A DNA stretch of 64,000 nt from Lachnospiraceae bacterium (GTDB lineage: Bacteria > Bacillota > Clostridia > Lachnospirales > Anaerotignaceae). The stretch lies in contig CAJTKM010000004.1 of assembly GCA_910576545.1 (NCBI GenBank), forward strand, positions 124,001-188,000. The letters run 5' to 3'. The stretch's first letter is position 1; each line of letters opens with the position of its first letter. The translations under genes were made by a program, and so were the position numbers. Below the pieces are notes generated by a model that did not search any database, was not told the DNA's origin, and was given only the letters and a program-made list of their open reading frames with translations. This document shows positions 54,050 to 60,813 of the stretch, in pieces.

Positions 54050-54534
54050 GCGTACAGCACAAGCAAGACAGCATTCGTAATTTACGTTTGGAGCGGCTGG
54101 GAATCCAGCCGCCCGACGACTGGAACGACGTTGAACAGGTCCGGGCCGCGAAGAAAGCGGAAGTCGGCCTTTCGTGTTCCGCGGCGATCTACGCCGGAAT
54201 TGACCTGAACAGGTCCCATTACAGCTTGACCGAACACGACCAAACCGAATTGATGGCGCAGTTTACGACCGTCAAAGAGGGCGCGGCGGCGGTCCCATAT
54301 CACGCCGACGGGGAACTTTGCCGTATGTACCCCGCGGAAGAGTTCACGGAACTTGCACAGGCGGCGACCGCGCACGTGTTCTATCATCGAACATACTGCA
54401 ACCACCTGAACGCATGGATAAAGCGGGCGGACCTTGCCGAACTGGATTCCATTTCCTACGGTGCGGAATTGCCCGCCGACCTTGCCGCAAGCATGGCGGA
54501 GATCATCAAAGCTGCGGGCGGTGGTGCAGAATGA
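54046..54534 (+). CDS. tail-associated protein (DUF4376-like)
   Basis: 162 residues, ATGA overlap with the DGR target. SVQHKQDSIRNLRLERLGIQPPDDW at the start and HVFYHRTYCNHLNAWI later resemble small proteins encoded next to tail fibres. Possibly a fibre assembly factor. Confidence 0.5.
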   Translation: MSVQHKQDSIRNLRLERLGIQPPDDWNDVEQVRAAKKAEVGLSCSAAIYAGIDLNRSHYSLTEHDQTELMAQFTTVKEGAAAVPYHADGELCRMYPAEEFTELAQAATAHVFYHRTYCNHLNAWIKRADLAELDSISYGAELPADLAASMAEIIKAAGGGAE

Positions 54535-55007
54535 AGCGCATTTTGACAATATGGGCGGCTTTGGGGGCGATTTATGTTGCCCTCGAAGTCGTTTTTCGCG
54601 GACATTCACACCCGGCAATGCTGATCGTCGGCGGGCTTTGCGGGGTCCTTGTGGGGGCAATCAATCAAACGTCGCGGTTCTACAACGCCCCGGTCATCGT
54701 GCAAGCGGTGATCGGGGCCGTGATCGTGCTTGCCGTGGAGTTTGCCGCCGGGTGCGTCCTGAACCTTTGGCTGGGGCTGGGGGTATGGGATTACAGCAAT
54801 CAGCCCGGCAACGTGCTGGGGCAGATTTGCCCGGCGTTCGGCCTGTTATGGTTCTTGATTATGCCCCTTGCGATATGGGCGGAGGACACCGCCCGCTGGC
54901 TGATTTGGGCGTATGACCGGGCCGTGTACGGGAAGAGCGGAAAGCCGCCCGACATCAAGCCGTATTCGCTGAAAAGCGTTTACGGGGATTTCTTGCGTGG
55001 GAGGTAA
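54531..55007 (+). CDS. integral membrane protein, CmpB-like
   Basis: 158 residues with about four membrane segments. LGVWDYSNQPGNVLGQICPAFGLLWFL is the signature of the ABC_trans_CmpB-type membrane family. In this position, between tail and lysis genes, it may aid lysis or alter the lysogen envelope; the function of the family is poorly known. Confidence 0.65.
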   Translation: MKRILTIWAALGAIYVALEVVFRGHSHPAMLIVGGLCGVLVGAINQTSRFYNAPVIVQAVIGAVIVLAVEFAAGCVLNLWLGLGVWDYSNQPGNVLGQICPAFGLLWFLIMPLAIWAEDTARWLIWAYDRAVYGKSGKPPDIKPYSLKSVYGDFLRGR

Positions 55008-55013
55008 AGCAAC

Positions 55014-55436
55014 ATGACGATTGCACAGCTATTGACCAGCGGCGGCGGGGCGCTTCTTATCCTCTTGACGCTGATTCAGATTGCCCCCATCAAGATCAAC
55101 CCGTGGACGGCGCTTGCGCGGGCCATAGGCCGGGCAATCAACAAGGACGTTCTAACGAAGTTAGACGAAACACGGAAGATTCTTGATGAACACATCAAAA
55201 CGGACGACGCAAGGAACGCCGACTTGCACCGTTCAAGAATCCTGCAATTCAACAATGAGTTGTTGCGGGACATTCCGCACACGCGGGAAGATTTCATAGA
55301 GATTTTGGCGGAAATAGATTTCTATGAAAAGTATTGCGACACACACCCGGAATATGAGAACAACCGCGCGACACACGCGGTGGCGAACATTAAACGGGTG
55401 TATGATGAACGACTAATAAAACACGATTTTCTATGA
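55014..55436 (+). CDS. membrane-anchored coiled-coil protein, possible holin component
   Basis: 140 residues. One N-terminal span (GGALLILLTLIQIAPI), then a helical cytosolic part with charged repeats. Lies in the lysis region before the lysin gene. Confidence 0.5.
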   Translation: MTIAQLLTSGGGALLILLTLIQIAPIKINPWTALARAIGRAINKDVLTKLDETRKILDEHIKTDDARNADLHRSRILQFNNELLRDIPHTREDFIEILAEIDFYEKYCDTHPEYENNRATHAVANIKRVYDERLIKHDFL

Positions 55437-55449
55437 AAGGCGGCACGGC

Positions 55450-55815
55450 ATGACGTATCTATTCAGCGCCGCCGCCGGGCTGATTGCAGGAATCGCCGCC
55501 GTGTTGCTGATCGAAAGGAGCCGGGAGCGGAAACGCCGCCGGAAAAAGAGGACCGCCCGAAAGTTTGAGTTTTCAAAGCTGATTCTTTCGGGGGTCCTCT
55601 TGACCTATTTTGCCGGGTTCGGCGTGGGGCTTTGGGCCGTTGCCATCGACATTTCACAACTTGGGGTTTTCCTCGCATACGTGGGAACGCCGACGGCAAC
55701 GGCAATCGGGTTCTATTCGTGGAAAGCAAAGGCGGAAAACGTCGTGAAGATCAAACAGGCACACCCGGAAGAAACGGAGGGAATGCCCGTTGACCTGAAC
55801 AACATTCAGCCTTGA
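55450..55815 (+). CDS. holin-like membrane protein
   Basis: 121 residues with about three membrane segments (LFSAAAGLIAGIAAVLLI, LILSGVLLTYFAGFGVG, LGVFLAYVGTPTATAIGF) and a basic loop (RSRERKRRRKKR). Directly upstream of the endolysin, the typical position of a holin. Confidence 0.6.
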   Translation: MTYLFSAAAGLIAGIAAVLLIERSRERKRRRKKRTARKFEFSKLILSGVLLTYFAGFGVGLWAVAIDISQLGVFLAYVGTPTATAIGFYSWKAKAENVVKIKQAHPEETEGMPVDLNNIQP

Positions 55816-55828
55816 CGGAGGAACAGCA

Positions 55829-57448
55829 ATGACGAACGAACAAAAATCTTTCATCGAGCGGGTGGGCAAGCTTGCCGCCGCCGATATGCAGAAAAGCGGC
55901 GTGCTTGCGTCCCTGACTATCGCGCAAGCAATCCTTGAAAGCGGCTGGGGAAAATCCGGCTTGACGGTCAAGGCGAACGCCCTTTTCGGAATCAAGGCCG
56001 GGTCATCGTGGAAAGGCCGGGTTTACAGCGCGAAAACGCAAGAGTGTTACGACGGCGCAACCTTTACGACCGTGACGGCCCTTTTCAGGGCTTACGGAAG
56101 CTGGGCGGAGAGCGTCGCCGATCATTCGGCGTTGCTGACCGGGGCCGCGCGGTATAAAGCCGTCATCGGGGAGCGGGACTATAAAACCGCTTGCCGGGCG
56201 ATCAAGGCCGCGGGATATGCCACGGACCCGCAATACGCGGACAAGCTGATTCAGATTATCGAATCTTACGGCCTGACCGCATACGACGGCGCAGGAAGCG
56301 CCACACAGCCCGCAGGACGGCCCGAAACGTCCGGCGGGAAGAATGACACCGCCGGGGGCAAAACCCTGGCAGACGCGAAAGGAGGGGGCAAAATGAAAGC
56401 TTCCGAATTTATCAAGAAACTGCAAGACATCGTGGACAATTATAAAACCCTGTACGTCATGGGGTGCTTTGGCGCGCCGCTGACCGGGGGCAACGTGTCC
56501 CGGTATTGCACGAATCACAGCTACAACAAACAGGCGGCACGAACGGCAATGATTCGGGCCGCGGCGAATCAGAACCCGCCCGTTTACGGGTTCGATTGCG
56601 TGTGCTTGATTAAAGGCGTGCTTTGGGGCTGGAACGGCAACGCGTCCAAAACCTACGGCGGCGCGGGCTATGCCGTCAACGGCGTTCCTGACATTGGAGC
56701 CGATACCATGATTACGAAGTGTTCGGGGGTATCGACCGACTTTTCAAAGATCGTCCCCGGCGAAGCGGTGTGGCTGAAAGGTCATATCGGCGTTTACATC
56801 GGCGGCGGAAAGGTCATCGAATGCACCCCGGCTTTCAAGAATTGCGTACAGGTGACGGCGTGCTTGAACATCGGCGCTATTTCCGGCATGAACGGGCGCA
56901 AATGGACCAAACACGGGAAATTGCCCTATATCACCTATGACACCGCGGAAAGCCCCCAGCAGGGCGCACAGGGCGGCACAGGAACGCCGAAACCGTCCGG
57001 GGGGTCCCCTGATACGTCCGGCGCGCTTGCGTTCTCCGTGGGCGACGTGGTGCGCTTTACGGGCAATCGTCACTATACGAACGCGAACGCGTCCAGCGGC
57101 CCGGCGTGCAAGCCCGGAACGGCAAAGGTGACGGCGATTGCAAAGGGGACAAAACACCCTTACCACCTTATCAAGCAGAGCGGCGGCGGGTCCACCGTTT
57201 ACGGCTGGGTTGACGCGGCGGACGTGCAAGCGGTTTCCGGCGGCGGGAGCGCCCCGGCCCCGAAAATGCGCGTCGGCGCACGGGTGAAGTATTCCGGCCC
57301 CCTGTACCGGGACAGCAACGGCAACGGGCAGGGAAAGACCGTGAGCGGAACATACACAGTCAAATATTACTATCCGGGCCGCAAGTGCGGCGTACACGTG
57401 GACGGGCTGGGCTGGGTCCCTGAATCCGCCTGTACCGTCATCGATTAA
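55829..57448 (+). CDS. bifunctional endolysin: glucosaminidase plus NlpC/P60-like peptidase, SH3-like repeats
   Basis: 539 residues. Residues 5-150 are a glucosaminidase (GH73-type) domain with AQAILESGWGKS (catalytic Glu) and NALFGIKAG. From residue 189 a papain-like NlpC/P60-type domain has GFDCVCLIKG (Cys) and LKGHIGVYIGGG (His). Two C-terminal SH3-like wall-binding modules follow (FSVGDVVRFTGN..., MRVGARVKYSG...). It would cut both glycan and peptide of host murein. An internal start precedes the peptidase domain. Confidence 0.88.
   Translation: MTNEQKSFIERVGKLAAADMQKSGVLASLTIAQAILESGWGKSGLTVKANALFGIKAGSSWKGRVYSAKTQECYDGATFTTVTALFRAYGSWAESVADHSALLTGAARYKAVIGERDYKTACRAIKAAGYATDPQYADKLIQIIESYGLTAYDGAGSATQPAGRPETSGGKNDTAGGKTLADAKGGGKMKASEFIKKLQDIVDNYKTLYVMGCFGAPLTGGNVSRYCTNHSYNKQAARTAMIRAAANQNPPVYGFDCVCLIKGVLWGWNGNASKTYGGAGYAVNGVPDIGADTMITKCSGVSTDFSKIVPGEAVWLKGHIGVYIGGGKVIECTPAFKNCVQVTACLNIGAISGMNGRKWTKHGKLPYITYDTAESPQQGAQGGTGTPKPSGGSPDTSGALAFSVGDVVRFTGNRHYTNANASSGPACKPGTAKVTAIAKGTKHPYHLIKQSGGGSTVYGWVDAADVQAVSGGGSAPAPKMRVGARVKYSGPLYRDSNGNGQGKTVSGTYTVKYYYPGRKCGVHVDGLGWVPESACTVID
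56393..57448 (+). CDS. possible short endolysin form from internal start
   Basis: In-frame ATG at codon 189, preceded by AAAGGAGG with 7-base spacing, right at the domain border. The product would be a 351-residue peptidase plus wall-binding protein. Secondary products from internal starts are known for several clostridial phage endolysins. Confidence 0.5.
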   Translation: MKASEFIKKLQDIVDNYKTLYVMGCFGAPLTGGNVSRYCTNHSYNKQAARTAMIRAAANQNPPVYGFDCVCLIKGVLWGWNGNASKTYGGAGYAVNGVPDIGADTMITKCSGVSTDFSKIVPGEAVWLKGHIGVYIGGGKVIECTPAFKNCVQVTACLNIGAISGMNGRKWTKHGKLPYITYDTAESPQQGAQGGTGTPKPSGGSPDTSGALAFSVGDVVRFTGNRHYTNANASSGPACKPGTAKVTAIAKGTKHPYHLIKQSGGGSTVYGWVDAADVQAVSGGGSAPAPKMRVGARVKYSGPLYRDSNGNGQGKTVSGTYTVKYYYPGRKCGVHVDGLGWVPESACTVID

Positions 57449-57465
57449 AAGAAAGGGGAAGAAAC

Positions 57466-57882
57466 ATGAACATTCTTGAATTTCTGCTTGCGAATTGGGA
57501 CAGCGTGCTGGCTGTCCTTGCGTTCCTTGCGCTGATCGTCGTTTTTATCCGGCGCGGAGAAACAAAGGTGCTGAAAAATATTCTTTTCAGCCTTGTTACA
57601 CAGGCCGAAAAGCAATTCGGCGGCGGCACGGGTTCTTTGAAGTTCGCCGCCGTTTCCGACTGGATTTATCAGAGAATCCCGGCGGTGCTGAAACTGCTTT
57701 TCACCGCGAAAGACATTGAAAAGATGATCGAGAGCGTGCTGGCGGAAGCAAAACAGGCGTGGGGCGCGAACGAAAACTTGAAAGGCTACATCGAAACGCC
57801 CGCCATCATGGAAAATCTGCTGGCAATCGGGATTGACCCGACCGTTGTTGAAGCAGAGGGCGACACAGAAAACAACAATTAA
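57466..57882 (+). CDS. LL-H-type holin
   Basis: 138 residues, AAAGGGGAAG site. One N-terminal span (VLAVLAFLALIVVFI) then helical ILFSLVTQAEKQFGGGTGSLKFAAV, as in the phage holin LL-H family. Last gene of the late operon. Confidence 0.75.
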   Translation: MNILEFLLANWDSVLAVLAFLALIVVFIRRGETKVLKNILFSLVTQAEKQFGGGTGSLKFAAVSDWIYQRIPAVLKLLFTAKDIEKMIESVLAEAKQAWGANENLKGYIETPAIMENLLAIGIDPTVVEAEGDTENNN

Positions 57883-57886
57883 ACCC

Positions 57887-57899
57887 GTCCGATTCGGAC
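57887..57899. promoter_or_regulatory. palindrome GTCCGATTCGGAC, candidate parS copy 3
   Basis: Exact reverse complement of the site before parB, four bases after the last late gene and before its terminator. Confidence 0.4.
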
Positions 57900-57906
57900 A
57901 AAACAA

Positions 57907-57939
57907 AGCCCGTCGGGGAATGACCCCGGCGGGCTTTTT
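57907..57939 (+). terminator. terminator of the late operon
   Basis: 12-bp stem AGCCCGTCGGGG / CCCCGGCGGGCT (one G-U pair), 5-base loop, then TTTTT. Confidence 0.9.
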
Positions 57940-57966
57940 GTGTTGGCGCATTTCGGCAGCAGTTCG

Positions 57967-58311
57967 CTATTCTGACACGGCCTTGAAGAAAACCTTGTTC
58001 CCGCGGCGGTAGACCTTGCCGGGGGTGACATAATCGACGAAACCGGGCTTTCCTGTAACGGGATTCGGTTCAACGGCGATTTTGTGACGATAGAAATGGT
58101 ATTTCCACCGGCCCCGTTCACCGCAAGCAACGTCCCCGGCCTTTTCGTCTTGCTACATCTTCCACAGGTCAAAGACCGTCGCAACGTCGATTTCGTCGCC
58201 GTCGTCGTCGCCGTCAAGATAGGGCGACAGGGAATAGTAAAGGGTGGCGGACACTTCCTTTTTGACAAAGGAACCGTTTTCGTAGGTGTAAAGCTGAACT
58301 TTGTGTTCCAT
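57967..58311 (-). pseudogene. small gene interrupted by an in-frame amber codon
   Basis: From the ATG at 58311 (AAAGGGGATT upstream) 52 codons read MEHKVQLYTYENGSFVKKEV...VFDLWKM, then TAG (58153-58155). The same frame continues QDEKAGDVACGERGRWKYHF...VYRRGNKVFFKAVSE to a stop at 57967-57969. Both halves have normal phage codon usage and no new start follows the TAG, so a recent CAG-to-TAG change or a read-through gene is likely. Function unknown. Confidence 0.65.
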
Positions 58312-58368
58312 AAAGAATCCCCTTTCTTTTGATGGGGTGGGCGGCGGTTTGCGCCGCCCACCTATATG

Positions 58369-58782
58369 TTACGCGCTGACCGTGGAAACGTCAAGCCGGA
58401 AAACAAGGTCAAGGACCTTTTGCCGAATGGTGAAATTCTCTTTCACGCCCTTTTCGAGAGTTGCCCGGACCCCGGCGGGAGCGATAGACAAGCCGTACAC
58501 AATCAACCGATCTTCCGCGGATTTGAGAGCGTCACGGGCGGCGTTCAATTCATCTTCAAGCCCGGCGGCAACGATCAGGGCGGAACATTCTTCATTCGCC
58601 TTTTCAAAGGCCGCGTCGTCCTCCATGCAGTAAATCAATTCGGGAATGGAGCCGTCCGGGTTGACAATGCCGTGTTCTGCAATGTACTTCTTTTCGATTT
58701 CCTTTTGTCGGGATTCGACTTCCTGAACGTGGGCTTTTGCGATCATGTAAGCACGCTGGAAATTGTTTGTTGTCTTTTTCAT
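58369..58782 (-). CDS. coiled-coil protein of the leftward regulatory transcript
   Basis: 137 residues from the ATG at 58782 with GGAGG upstream. Highly helical and charged (VQEVESRQKEIEKKYIAE, GLEDELNAARDALKSAEDRL). First gene behind a consensus-like leftward promoter that contains the phage operator, followed by the amber-interrupted gene. Function unknown; expression in the lysogen or on induction depends on that operator. Confidence 0.65.
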   Translation of the reverse strand: MKKTTNNFQRAYMIAKAHVQEVESRQKEIEKKYIAEHGIVNPDGSIPELIYCMEDDAAFEKANEECSALIVAAGLEDELNAARDALKSAEDRLIVYGLSIAPAGVRATLEKGVKENFTIRQKVLDLVFRLDVSTVSA

Positions 58783-58828
58783 TTTCAAAACCTCCGTGAT
58801 TTGTATTGTTCCGTTCTTTCTGTCTATT

Positions 58829-58857
58829 ATTATACTCACGTGAGTATGAAAAGTCAA
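58829..58857 (-). promoter_or_regulatory. leftward promoter with perfect 16-bp palindromic operator
   Basis: TTGACT (58852-58857), 17-bp spacer, TATAAT (58829-58834) on the minus strand. ATACTCACGTGAGTAT (58832-58847), a perfect palindrome, covers the -10 and most of the spacer. Confidence 0.8.
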
Positions 58858-58886
58858 GGGGTAAGTATAGAAAAAATTGCACAAAT

Positions 58887-58902
58887 ATACTCACGTGAGA
58901 TT
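58887..58902. promoter_or_regulatory. second operator copy between divergent promoters
   Basis: ATACTCACGTGAGATT, two mismatches from the perfect palindrome at 58832, placed between the two divergent promoters; may allow cooperative binding. Confidence 0.65.
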
Positions 58903-58914
58903 GTGCGAAATTTC

Positions 58915-58947
58915 ATACTTGCGTGAGTATTCATTATATGCTATACT
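58915..58947 (+). promoter_or_regulatory. rightward promoter overlapping operator copy 3
   Basis: TTGCGT (58919-58924), 17-bp spacer, TATACT (58942-58947). The operator ATACTTGCGTGAGTAT (58915-58930) covers the -35. It drives the two-gene operon at 58971-59524. Confidence 0.75.
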
Positions 58948-58970
58948 GTAAGCCGAAAGGAGGGGCCAAC

Positions 58971-59240
58971 ATGGAACGGAAGAAGTACAAGAGCAACACA
59001 CGGGCAAAAAACAAGTGGAACGCCGAAAATTACGACAGGCTTTACCCCTATGTTCGGTTAGGGAAAAAAGCGATCTATCAACAGGCGGTAGAAGCTGGCG
59101 GCTTTGAAAGCATGAACGATCTTATCGAATCGGCGACAGATGAACGCGCGGCGGAGGTTTTGGGGCTGACTGCTGAACAGTTCGACGAAGCGGTAAAAGC
59201 GGCGGCAGAAGAGCGCAGGAAGCGGGGCGAAGCACGGTGA
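58971..59240 (+). CDS. ribbon-helix-helix-like regulator, candidate operator-binding protein
   Basis: 89 residues from the ATG at 58971 (AAAGGAGGGG upstream). NAENYDRLYPYVRLGKKAIYQQAVEAGGFESMNDLIESAT fits a strand followed by two helices as in Arc/RHH proteins, then a helical C-terminus. It lies right behind a promoter with the 16-bp operator, so autoregulation is plausible. A 4-base overlap links it to the next gene, like antitoxin-toxin pairs. Confidence 0.6.
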   Translation: MERKKYKSNTRAKNKWNAENYDRLYPYVRLGKKAIYQQAVEAGGFESMNDLIESATDERAAEVLGLTAEQFDEAVKAAAEERRKRGEAR

Positions 59241-59524
59241 ACGACTATCGCGTGACCTTTCACCCGAATTTTACGGAAGCCATAAAACGGGCGGCGGAGC
59301 TGGACGAAGAACGGACAAAACTTCAAACGGTGCTGGAACCTGAAACGTTCGAGCGGGTCCGAAAGATTGTAGAAGCGCAGGACGCAAGCAAGAGGGCCGC
59401 ATATTACGGAACGATTCGTGACGCGGTATGCGGCGGGGAAGATTTTTCAACGGTTGAATCAATACGTGATATAGCGGACATTTACGCCAACTTCATTGTT
59501 AAGCGGACATTTGGAACGGAATAA
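59237..59524 (+). CDS. partner protein of the RHH-like regulator
   Basis: 95 residues, GTG overlapping the upstream stop. Helical and charged (FTEAIKRAAELDEERTKLQTVL, FERVRKIVEAQDASK). No known toxin motif, so a toxin role is only suggested by gene layout. Confidence 0.5.
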   Translation: MNDYRVTFHPNFTEAIKRAAELDEERTKLQTVLEPETFERVRKIVEAQDASKRAAYYGTIRDAVCGGEDFSTVESIRDIADIYANFIVKRTFGTE

Positions 59525-59527
59525 AAG

Positions 59528-59555
59528 AACGGCGGGCATTGCGCCCGCCGTTTTG
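59528..59555. terminator. bidirectional terminator between converging genes
   Basis: Perfect 9-bp stem ACGGCGGGC / GCCCGCCGT (59529-59537 with 59543-59551) followed by TTTTG on the plus strand. It lies between the converging RHH operon and the lipoprotein gene. Confidence 0.8.
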
Positions 59556-59568
59556 CTATTCGTGGGAG

Positions 59569-60282
59569 TTATTCAGCCTGTTCGTATATGTACGCCCCGT
59601 CGTCATTCAGCTTAATATATCCGATAGTTTCCGACAACATATCTTCATTGTCGCTGTCAATGATACCATACGATACGATCACGGCAGAGCCGCCGGAAAA
59701 GTGGATTCCTGTACCGTCGTCACATTTGATCGTAAAATAATTAAAATCCTTATATTCGTCACTTGTAACGACAGTTTCGGCGTATTCCTTAAAATTTTCC
59801 GCCGTTAAGGTCAAAAGCTGGGATTTTAGAACGCTGATAGAAGCGCGCTGACCGATCACGTCGCCGGACCCGCTGTGAACGTCCTCCGTTTTCACGTCAC
59901 AATCAAGCAGGAAGTTATATTGCTTATATTCAGGGTAAAGAACGTCTTTCCCGTCGCCGATTTCCGCAACCGTGCCGTCGTCGTTCATGGTGACTTCAAG
60001 GGAGTTTGTACCCCAGCGGACTTTATAGGCCCCGTCACTTTCGGAAACGGTATTGATCTTCCCATCAAGGCCGCAGGACACAAGCGCAATGAAAACTTCA
60101 TCGGCCTGTTCGGGGGTGATCTGCATTTCGACCCGAATCGTGTTCATAGAATCCGGGTAAAAGTCATATTGCGCCGTCAATTCCTCCGATTTTGGCGTGT
60201 CGAGGTCAACCAGCACGTCACCGCAACCCGCAAGGGAGAGGGACAGGACCGCCGCAAGCGCAAGAGCAACAATTTTTTTCAT
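59569..60282 (-). CDS. lipoprotein, candidate lysogenic-conversion gene
   Basis: 237 residues with GGAGG upstream. A signal peptide with lipobox LSLAGC (residues ~15-20) anchors it outside the membrane. The rest is beta-rich and acidic with no recognised domain. It has its own promoter (60378-60406), opposite to the late genes, and its own terminator, typical of a gene expressed from the prophage. Possible roles are superinfection exclusion or altered host surface. Confidence 0.75.
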   Translation of the reverse strand: MKKIVALALAAVLSLSLAGCGDVLVDLDTPKSEELTAQYDFYPDSMNTIRVEMQITPEQADEVFIALVSCGLDGKINTVSESDGAYKVRWGTNSLEVTMNDDGTVAEIGDGKDVLYPEYKQYNFLLDCDVKTEDVHSGSGDVIGQRASISVLKSQLLTLTAENFKEYAETVVTSDEYKDFNYFTIKCDDGTGIHFSGGSAVIVSYGIIDSDNEDMLSETIGYIKLNDDGAYIYEQAE

Positions 60283-60367
60283 GTGGAATCCTCCATTCCG
60301 CCGCCCGGCACGCCGGGGGCTTGTGTTTTTTGAGGGCCGGACCGCCTGAAAATGCTGGCGTTCTGAC

Positions 60368-60428
60368 CTTTAACACAATTATGCACGGGTGGCGTGTTAA
60401 AGTCAAGAATGAAGCTGAACTTTAACAC
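60368..60428. promoter_or_regulatory. cluster of three CTTTAACAC operators
   Basis: CTTTAACAC at 60368-60376 and 60420-60428, and its inverse GTGTTAAAG at 60394-60402. They overlap the lipoprotein promoter and the start region of the XRE gene. Probable binding sites of the XRE regulator. Confidence 0.6.
60378..60406 (-). promoter_or_regulatory. leftward promoter of the lipoprotein gene
   Basis: TTGACT (60401-60406), 17-bp spacer, CATAAT (60378-60383) on the minus strand. The central GTGTTAAAG operator lies over the -35 edge and spacer. Confidence 0.65.
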
Positions 60429-60445
60429 AGGGCGGAGGAATCAAC

Positions 60446-60691
60446 GTGAAAATATACGACTACAAAGGCCGGAAGAATCTATGCGGAAACCGGGTGAAAG
60501 AAGCGCGCGCCCGGAAGAACATTACGCAAGCCGACCTTGCCGCAAGATTACAGGTGGCGGGCGTGACAATGGAGCGGGACAGCGTTTCAAGAATTGAAAT
60601 CGGAACCCGGTTCGTCACCGATTACGAACTTGCCGTTCTTGCAAAGGTGCTGGGCGTGTCTATGGAATGGCTGACCGAACAAGAAAAATGA
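60446..60691 (+). CDS. XRE-family HTH regulator
   Basis: 81 residues, GTG with GGAGG upstream. LCGNRVKEARARKNITQADLAARLQ...DSVSRIEIGTRFVTDYELAVLAKVLGV is a complete XRE/Cro helix-turn-helix; there is no peptidase or other domain. A CTTTAACAC operator just upstream suggests autoregulation. It precedes the transposase promoter by 5 bp and is a candidate lysogeny repressor. Confidence 0.8.
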   Translation: MKIYDYKGRKNLCGNRVKEARARKNITQADLAARLQVAGVTMERDSVSRIEIGTRFVTDYELAVLAKVLGVSMEWLTEQEK

Positions 60692-60696
60692 ATTTA

Positions 60697-60729
60697 ATAC
60701 TTGCGTGAGTATGAAACCGCCGTTATAAT
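60697..60729 (+). promoter_or_regulatory. transposase promoter overlapping operator copy 4
   Basis: TTGCGT (60701-60706), 17-bp spacer, TATAAT (60724-60729). The operator ATACTTGCGTGAGTAT (60697-60712) is identical to the one at 58915, so the transposase belongs to the phage regulon and is not an independent insertion sequence. Confidence 0.8.
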
Positions 60730-60762
60730 GTGATTGCGGGAAACGCCGCAATTACAAACGCG

Positions 60763-60800
60763 AAACCCGCCCTTGCTTTTAGGCTGGGCGGGTTTTGTTT
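60763..60800 (+). terminator. terminator/attenuator in the transposase leader
   Basis: Perfect 10-bp stem AAACCCGCCC / GGGCGGGTTT (60763-60772 with 60786-60795), 13-base loop, then TGTTT. It lies between the promoter (60701) and the ribosome site (60802), so most transcripts should stop before the transposase. Confidence 0.75.
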
Positions 60801-60813
60801 CGGAGGGTTCAGC

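Noticed and set aside
57879-58361. 160-codon minus-strand frame over the amber-interrupted gene
   Set aside because: Serine/proline-rich shadow in another frame; the amber-containing frame has the ribosome site and sensible protein in both halves.
58971-59524. Calling the RHH pair a toxin-antitoxin system
   Set aside because: The second protein has no known toxin motif; gene layout alone is not enough.
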